NCBI RefSeq assembly: GCF_001619985.1
Contig: NW_017264193.1
Coordinates: 315,726 to 379,725, forward strand
DNA: 64,000 bases
Source: Xylona heveae TC161
Taxonomy: Eukaryota; Ascomycota; Xylonomycetes; Xylonales; Xylonaceae
Direction of reading: 5' to 3'
Below, piece by piece: positions 57,033 to 64,000 of the stretch. The notes under the pieces were generated by a model. That model did no database searches and had not been told where the DNA came from. It saw only the letters and a list, made by a program, of their open reading frames with translations. Both the position numbers and the translations under genes were made by a program. Each line of letters starts with the position of its first letter. Within the stretch, counting starts at the first letter, position 1.

Positions 57033-57675
57033 TCACTTCTTTTTCTTCTCAGCTTCACTCGCTTCTAATCGTTCACTTTGGTCCTCCTTGAATGCTACTA
57101 CCACGTATGCAATCAGAACAATGTTCGCAGTAATGGCTGCCGTGGCTCCTGCAAATGTCGAGTTTCCTGTGGAACAATCTAATTAGCTATTGTCCAGGCC
57201 AAAGTACATCAGGAAATCTCCGTTCCTCCGCCCCAAGTGCATGCCAACTACGGACGAAAAAGCCGATTTGGTCCCCTGCCCATCGAAGTTCAGAGGCTGG
57301 ATATCCGTAAAAGCTCAATAGCTTGGTCGGTCGGTTTACACCGAAAAAGAGGTGCGTCGGGGCGACTTTTGAATGAGCTTGCATCAAGGCAAACCCGCGC
57401 ATACACATACCTTTGAATAATGAGTTCAATGAAAGATAGTAGATGCCGAGCGGTCCGATCATCATTGCAAGGGTGAAGCCGAGTAGCTTTATTATGACAG
57501 ATCTAGAGAAATTGTCAGTATAGTCTTGTTGATTGAATCGCACTATGAGAGGTATGACGTACGCTGGCACAGCAGGGGCAATGTTCGATTTTCCCGTATC
57601 GGTTGCGCCATTTCTCTCGTGGGAGTCCTGGTCAAGTACTGTCTTCTCATTCGAGACGATGCGACGAGAGGACAT
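57033..57675 (-). CDS. vma21: V-ATPase assembly protein Vma21
   Basis: Exons 57675-57563, 57502-57411 and 57166-57033 (minus strand) give 112 residues. Vma21 sits in the ER membrane and helps build the V0 sector of the vacuolar proton pump. Seen: MSSRRIVSNEKTVLDQD, KSNIAPAVPASVIIKLLGFT, a first membrane helix (LGFTLAMMIGPLGIYYLSL), the loop NSLFKGNSTFAGATAAI across intron 2, a second helix (NIVLIAYVVVAF), and a charged tail ending in a Lys run (AEKKKK), a dilysine-type ER retrieval signal. Intron 2 is 244 nt; reading into it gives a false C-terminus. The gene is head-to-head with fun30. Confidence 0.95.
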
Positions 57676-58245
57676 GTTGGCGTTGTCAATGATAGCAGCA
57701 ATCTTCGGTATGGACAGCGATAGATTGAGTTGAGATTCTTTGTGCTGATGAGTTTGACGTTGAAGCTTCTCACACTATTTCTCCGCTAAAAGGGTTGTGG
57801 AGCTGATCAACTTGAGGTTCATCGGCAAAGGGTCTTCAGCCTACTGCTTAGTCCAGGTAGGATTAGGCGTGGCTTTCAACTAAAAGTTGGTGGTGCTCAT
57901 AACTGTATCTTGGCTGTAAATGAAGAGCGCGTCTCGTCGCGTAATTCGCACGCGTCTAGTTTTAGTGGAAGGAGACGCGAATTTAGCCGAAAAGGGAAAC
58001 TCGGTTCGTTGTCCACCGCCTATCGTATCGCCGCCGTTGGTGAAATAATCTCAACTTTATTCCATTTCTTTCATCATTCGCGATTGAGTCGTTTAGTCTT
58101 GTTTCAATTATTTTGCCTCGCGTACAGTCCGTTTGCTTTTCACATCCCCTCTACATGTTTTGGAATGATCTGAAACAATTTGTCTCAAACACTGTCTGCC
58201 GGGATATGTTTGCAGGATTGAACTTCTGCAGTTAAGAGAAGAATA
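57676..58245. promoter_or_regulatory. Divergent promoter, vma21 / fun30
   Basis: About 570 bases. Four MCB-like words lie within 55 bases: GCGCGT near 57927, TCGCGT near 57937, ACGCGT at 57950 and ACGCGA near 57974. This is denser than expected by chance for a single stretch and would fit cell-cycle control of fun30. The factor is inferred. Confidence 0.4.
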
Positions 58246-61200
58246 ATGCAGCACGCTTCTACACAGGACAGTAAGGTCTACGACTCCCAGGATGACAGCG
58301 GCGATGATTTATTTGGTGAATACGATACCGTAGCCACTGTACCCCTGGGCGCTGAACAAACATCACAAAAGACGCAAGCGCCAGACCGACCGCCGTCTCC
58401 TGGGTATGTGACCCAACCAACACAGCCTCTCCGTCCTATTCCGGATACGGCCAACAAAACGGCCGACAAAAACCCTTCAGACGTTCAGGTAGTGGCCTCC
58501 TCTCCTGTACACGCACCAGCATCGAGCTCGCCGGTTGCGCCGCGACCACCATCACATTTGGGCGGCGTTCTCGCAAGCTCAATGGCGCCTGCAGGTACGG
58601 CATTCCGCATGCCTATGGGTGTGGCAAGAGCTCCGCCACAGCAAAAAGTCATACATTTGAGCGACGACGACGACGGCCCAAGATATCGAGGTGGCTCGTC
58701 TTCAGAGGACGATGCGGATACTGATAGGCGTGCCGACATCAAACCATCGACTTTTGGACGCAGCGGCAGAAATGTCAGCGGGAGCGACCTTGACAGGATT
58801 GAGGAATCCCCCCAGGCTGGCATGCACAAATTCCGCGAAATAATGTCCAGCTCCGTTTACGATCCGGCAGCAAAGGGTCACGGCTCTGCATTGTCTGGGT
58901 CTGTGTTCGACGCTCGGAATCGGGACGAAAGGACTTCGTCGACCTTCGCAACGCCGGCGAAGCGCTCTGCGGATGTCATGGCCAACTCATATGGAAATGC
59001 TCGTCCACCGAAGCAAGCGCGGCAAAATGGACCTTCAAAAGCGCTGCCAATTGACGATATCCCTCTGGATTCAATTGCTGATTATGGAATGCGCATGAAG
59101 ATACAGAAGATGCGCAATGTTCTTCCCTCGGCATCGGTTTCGGCCTGTCGAAACGCTTTAATCGTGAAGAGGGGAAATTTCGACGATGCCATGGATGCCA
59201 TTGTTGCTCTCGAAGAGCGCAAACAAGCAGTCGATTTGACAGGTTCGGACGATGAGCTTTCCCAGGACACTACAACGCCTGTTGCCAAAAAGAGCACTGC
59301 ACGAAGACAAGTCAAGGCTCCTCTGCGATCGATTCAGGATAAATGGTCTTCAACACAAGCCCTTGCCAAGCAGGATTCCCCACAGAAGCCTGCTTCGACA
59401 ACGCCGCCGAAACCAAGAAGAAAGCTCGTGCAGGGTAGGAAGCAACCTTCGCTGCCCTCATCGCCAGCGAAAGAGGATCCGAAGCCCCAATCATCGCGTC
59501 GCCCTCGCTCGCCGAGTTATTCTGACGATGATTCGGATTCAGGGGTTGCGGAACTTTCAGAAGAGGATACTGTGACTGAAGGCAAGGTTCTCAAGTTCTT
59601 CAACACCTGTACGGTCAAGGACCTCTCAGACATTTCCAATCAAACGGAAAAGGTTGCTGGAACAATATTGGCCCAAAGACCCTTTTCCAATCTCGACGAA
59701 GTTCGGCAGATATCGAGCGAAACGACAACGACAACCAAGACTGGTAAACGCCGGACAACGAAAAAGACCATTGGCGACAAAGTCGTGGACATTTGTCTTG
59801 AAATGTGGACAGGCTACGAAGCTGTGGACGAACTCGTCTCAAAGTGCGAGTCACTGGGGAAGCCAGTCGCTGAGGAGATGGCGAAATGGGGCTTTGACGT
59901 TTTTGGCGCAGCTAAGGAGGGGGAACTCAGCATGACGTCCATGGATGGTTCCAAGGACGATTCAAAATCAGTGCGTGATTCTGGTGTCGGCACTCCAAGC
60001 GGGGCCTCATCTTCTGGAGAACTGGATGGCGATGACGCCGACGTGAAGATTGTTGGAGTGGGAAGAAAGAAGAACAAATTCATCCAACAGCCTTCTGTGA
60101 TGCCCGCAAATATCGTCATGAAAGATTACCAGATTGTTGGTCTGAATTGGCTGGCCTTGTTGTATGAGAAGAAGCTGAGTTGTATTCTTGCCGATGAGAT
60201 GGGGTTGGGCAAAACATGCCAGGTCATCTCTTTCGTTGCACATTTGTATGAGAAGGGCATCACAGGACCTCATCTGGTTGTTGTTCCAGGGTCTACACTC
60301 GAAAACTGGTTGAAGGAGTTTGCAATGTTTTGCCCAGAACTTGTTGTGGAACCATACTACGGTAAAGTTGATGAGATGCACCTTTGAAATGTCCGAAAAA
60401 CTAATATTGTTTCAGGTGCACAGGCTGAACGCATTGAAATCCGGGACCGAATTGAGAGCAATCGTGACAAGATCAATGTGATTGTAACCACCTATGACAT
60501 GGCGACCAACAAGATCGATAGCAAGTTTCTTCGAAATCAACGGCCAGTGGTATGTTCTATAACTTTTCAATGTCTGCTCTCTTATTTTGGCCGGTCAAAC
60601 TAAAACCTTCACCAGGTCTGCGTCTACGACGAAGGTCATTTGCTTAAGAACAGCCAATCGAACCGTTATGTCCAATTGATGCGTATCCCAGCACAATTCC
60701 GGCTCCTTTTGACCGGAACTCCTTTACAAAATAATCTCGAAGAGCTCGCGTCCCTTCTCGGCTTTATCCTACCATTCGTTTTCAACGACCGGTCTGAAGA
60801 TCTCAAATACATTTTCAAACACAAGGCCAAAACCAAGGATGAATCGCAAAGCCATGCCGCACTTCTTTCGGCCCAACGCATCGCCCGTGCCAAGTCCATG
60901 ATGGCACCCTTTGTTCTTCGCCGCAAAAAGCACCAAGTCCTCAAGCATCTCCCTAGCAAAACCTGCCGGGTCGAATTCTGCGATCTTTTACCTTCCCAAG
61001 CGAGCATCTACTCTGCTGAACAAGACCGCGTGCGCGCCGTCATGGCCGCTCGGGCGGCGGGCGAGAAACTCGACCAAGACAGCTCCAACAACAATATCAT
61101 GATGCAGCTTCGCAAAGCAGCCATCCACCCGCTCCTCTTCCGACGAATCTACGAAGACTCCAAAATCCGCAAAATGTCGCGCGAGTGTATCCGCGAAGAC

Positions 61201-61926
61201 AAGCTGGTCGACAGTGACCCGGATATCATCTACGAAGAAATGCAGTATATGGCAGACTTTCAACTCCATCGTCTATGCGAAGAATACCCAACCACGCTCG
61301 GCAAATATGCGCTCCAAAAGGACGAATGGATGGATTCCGGCAAAGTCGCAAAACTCGCTCAACTACTCAAATCTTACACTTCCCAGCCCGATGCCAACGG
61401 GGACAAGAATCGCATTCTGCTCTTTTCGCAGTTCACTGTCGTTTTGGATATCCTCGAACAAGTCCTCGCCACACTCAGTCTTGACTTTTTCCGTCTCGAT
61501 GGCTCAACCCCCATCTCAGAACGCCAAACCATGATTGATGAATTCTACGAATCGGACGATATCCCGGTCTTCATGCTCTCCACCAAAGCAGGTGGTTCGG
61601 GCATAAACCTCGCTTGTGCAAACAAAGTCATCATCTTCGATTCCTCGTTTAATCCCCAGGAAGACATCCAGGCGGAAAACCGAGCCCATCGCGTTGGCCA
61701 GAAACGTGAAGTCGACGTCGTCAGGCTCGTCACGAATGATACGATTGAAGTCCAGATTCATGCGCTCGGCGAGACGAAGCTCGCCTTGGATGACAGAGTC
61801 AGCGGCTACGGTGCGGAAGAAAAGGAGGTCCGTGAGGCAGAGACCCAGGGCGAGAAAGAGGTCGAGAAAATGCTGTTTGGTGGCAGTGCCGCTGCGAAGC
61901 TTAACGGGGATGACAAAATCACCTAA
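58246..61926 (+). CDS. fun30: SNF2-family chromatin remodeler Fun30 (SMARCAD1 type)
   Basis: Exons 58246-60361, 60416-60549 and 60616-61926 give 1186 residues. Fun30 slides and exchanges nucleosomes; in yeast it supports DNA end resection and silent chromatin. Seen: a disordered Ser/Pro-rich N-terminus with acidic patches (LSDDDDGP), a CUE-like ubiquitin-binding stretch at about 280-330 (RKMRNVLPS-type: MRNVLPSASVSACRNAL, then GNFDDAMDAIVAL), Walker A LADEMGLGKTCQ (about 648), the Fun30-type DEGH box VYDEGHLLKNSQSNR at the start of exon 3 (about 755), LLTGTPLQNNLEELASLL, and the helicase C part with LLFSQFTVVLDILE, LSTKAGGSGINLACA and ENRAHRVGQKREVDVVRLVT. Both introns are short, phases 1 and 0. 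Confidence 0.96.
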
Positions 61927-63028
61927 TGAGAATAGACATGTCCTGCCGCATCGTATTGTCTTTCTCTCGCCACCCTTTTCCAGACTTGGTCTTACTTGGC
62001 ATGGATACATTTCTCATTTCCCGTGGTTCACTATCATCTCCTCTTGCATGATTGCATCTTGTCTTTTTTTAGAGACAGATGAAGTTTGATTGATTGTTTG
62101 TACTGTGATGAAAGACAGAAAAAGCTAAGAGTGTTAAAGAAGACTCTTTTTTCTTATCCTGGTTCTTGACTTTTACTTTTTCTCTTTCGGGATTGGGCGT
62201 CAATTCTATTTTTCCTGGGATATTTTCTTCTTCTCTATTTCCTAACATTTATCATATCTTTTCATACGTCTTTTTTTTTCTCTCCCTTGGCATTTATCAC
62301 ACATCTTTTTTACCTCCTCTGACATTTATCATATCTTTCATACATCTATTAGATATCTTCTTTTTTAGACATATGGTGATATAGTCTATCGTTGGGAGCA
62401 AAGGGTCTGCATAGCATAGCATGGTATTGCATAACATAACATAACATAGGATAGCCGCACACAGCAGAATAGGATAGGATAGGATAGGATAAAAGCATAG
62501 CAATAGGATAGGATAAAAATTTTATTAATGTTATTTTGTTTTATTTTACTCAATTCGGCATTCAGCATTGAGCGATTTCCGGTTGGGCATGACCATGAAC
62601 ATGCTTTTCTTCAAGATGTGAAAGATTGTCCTCAAACTCGTGGTCGGATTCTTTTATATGTATATACCTAGGTAGGGTAGGAAGGTGAGAAGAGGAGAGG
62701 GAGAGGGAGAGAACTGAAAAGGTGTAGGACGCGTGAATGTAGACACGGTAGGGAAGAGAATGGGAGGGAGAAAATTGGCGCTGGAATACGCTCAGATAGA
62801 GTGAATCGTGATTTTGCTTGTAGAGACAAATACAAAGTCTCTCAAATGATCAGAATGGGCTGATCAAGGATACAAGGCATGAGTGGCCAAAATATAAGAT
62901 GGCCAAAAGCTAAAGGTAACTAAAGGATAAAACGGCGGTCAAGAGATAAAAAGGCAGCCAAAAGGTAACAGGGTGGCCAAAGGAGAAAGAACAATCAAGC
63001 AGAAACGTACACGACACAGAGGTGTAAG
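61927..63028. other. Intergenic region between convergent genes fun30 and dscD
   Basis: About 1.1 kb. T- and CT-rich in 62040-62380, then a pentamer-rich stretch (62405-62525), then GA-rich (62670-62770), then several AAAGGTAA-like words at about 62905-63000 (spaced 20-25 bases). No gene is supported. Confidence 0.5.
62405..62525. repeat. Short pentamer repeats (CATAG / CATAA / GGATA)
   Basis: Successive runs of CATAG, CATAA and AGGAT units, including four perfect AGGAT copies at 62471-62490 and further copies near 62512-62523. The units drift by single bases from one to the next, as in slippage. Confidence 0.8.
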
Positions 63029-63968
63029 CTATAATGTAGCTATATCCCTGCCCGCAAGCCGGACTCGAATACCCAAGCGTGTTCGCTGCTGTCTTGCACG
63101 GGCTAATCGCTCGGCGAAACTCAAGCCTCGGACACCGCCTGCGTTGAATGCCGGGAAGGAAGAAGAGGGCGAGTCAGACGAAGAAGAAACAGCTGCTTCG
63201 CCTTGTTCCTGGCCCTCAAAGGCCCGCCATGGATTGCGCATCGTGTCGAGTAAATATAAATCTGCAATGACCGCTTCGCCAGAAGTGTATGCGTCCCAGG
63301 ATGAAGAAGTGCCTGCGTCGGGAGAAGGCTCGGCTAATAATTCGTCCCGCTCGCCGTCTTGGTCGCCGCCTGTTCGGCCTGCTGAGGATGACGATGTTTC
63401 AGGGTGGTGTTGTGCTTGCGAAGAAGACGTGCCTGCTGCTGGTGGTGATGGTGATGAGGAAGAAGGAGAAGAAGATGAGGATGAATGTGCGCTTAAGGCT
63501 TGCATCTCGATATCGGAAGCTGATAGACCGCGTTCTTCGGCGTCAAGAGTTTGGTGAAGTCGTGTCCTCTGTCGGTGGGTAGGTGACGAAGTAGTGGTGA
63601 TTCTGGAGGGTGACGAGGATGAAGAAGACGAGGAGGAGTCTTTGAAATGCTGTTGTTCGGCAAAAGTTGAGAGCATGAACAGTTGTAAAAGAAGTATTAA
63701 ACAATCGAGTAATACAAGTGCTACCTTGGACGAGGGACCAAGCTGTCCGATGAAATCGATGATAAGTCCCCCGTGTAAGTAGCCGCGTGCGGCTTCGCCG
63801 GCCTCGGGAGGCGTGAGCAGAATATGTAATACCATGCACAGTATATTTGTCGTGAGAATGGCGCCGACATAGGGCCGGTTCTTGGGCGCTTCTGGGAATA
63901 TAGCTGGTTTGGGCGTAAGGTAGAAGAATTGAGTGAATGCGCGGAGAAAGAAGCGGAGGAATGAACAG
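63029..63968 (-). CDS. dscD: DscD-like DUF1746 protein, Golgi Dsc E3 ligase complex (partial)
   Basis: The last exon (63968-63029, minus strand) encodes about 312 residues; the 5' part lies beyond the right edge. The exon starts after a TTCCAG acceptor with SFLRFFLRAFTQFFYLTPKP, NRPYVGAILTTNILCMVLHI (membrane helix), a GGLIIDFIGQLGP loop and another helix (LVLLDCLILLLQLFML), the pattern of the DUF1746 domain. In S. pombe and Aspergillus, Dsc4/DscD of this family belongs to the Dsc ubiquitin ligase that activates the sterol regulator SREBP. The rest is a Ser-rich cytosolic tail ending in a basic amphipathic stretch (FAERLARARQQRTRLGIRV). Assignment to DscD rests on domain recollection. Confidence 0.78.
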
Positions 63969-64000
63969 CTGGAATATAACGTTAGTTGTAGTTTTTAATG

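Overview
The window reads as a filamentous ascomycete (Pezizomycotina) chromosome. The genes are dense and mostly housekeeping, with short introns (about 45-100 nt) that carry GTAAGT/GTACGT/GTATGT-type donors and CTGAC/CTAAC branch points. Protein families such as the DUF3602 'GRGGxGNI' protein, the DUF2406 protein, DscD (DUF1746), a fungal sucrose transporter and a BAH-PHD protein point to Eurotiomycetes, probably Eurotiales. I cannot name a genus. I reconstructed 24 protein-coding genes with about 71 introns by joining reading frames across splice signals and checking phase at every junction. One of them (DscD) runs off the right edge.

Layout, left to right: mitochondrial methylmalonate-semialdehyde dehydrogenase (+); FAD monooxygenase (+); F-box protein (-); NAD-dependent epimerase-like protein (-); a 2.6-kb gene-free stretch; DNA topoisomerase I (-) divergent from ATP synthase gamma (+); Siw14/Oca-type phosphatase-like protein with a Cys-to-Ser catalytic change (-) divergent from a GNAT acetyltransferase (+); BAH-PHD protein (-); CBS-pair protein (-) divergent from an unknown SAP-like protein (+); mitochondrial phosphate carrier (+); DUF3602 protein (+); RFC2 (+) convergent with tRNA-dihydrouridine synthase 2 (-); inorganic pyrophosphatase (+) convergent with mitochondrial ribosomal protein mL53 (-); Sec20 SNARE (+) convergent with a sucrose transporter (-); glucose-6-phosphate dehydrogenase (-) divergent from ribosomal protein eL33 (+); a 3.9-kb gene-free stretch; DUF2406 protein (+) convergent with Vma21 (-); Vma21 divergent from Fun30 (+); DscD (-, partial).

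There is no biosynthetic cluster, no recognisable transposon, virus-like element, CRISPR array, tRNA or rRNA. Related functions occur by chance of neighbourhood rather than as an operon: DNA maintenance (Top1, RFC2, Fun30), mitochondrial energy and phosphate handling (ATP synthase gamma, phosphate carrier, pyrophosphatase, mL53), and ER/Golgi/vacuole biogenesis (Sec20, Vma21, DscD).

I found no convincing new multi-gene system. The most interesting single observations are a 10-nt microexon needed to build eL33, the Cys-to-Ser phosphatase, introns that cut each repeat of the DUF3602 protein at the same place, a 111-codon in-frame extension on pyrophosphatase that looks like a mitochondrial presequence, an EPR-1-like BAH-PHD reader, an RDEL retrieval signal on Sec20, and an uncharacterised SAP-like protein sharing a divergent promoter with a CBS protein.
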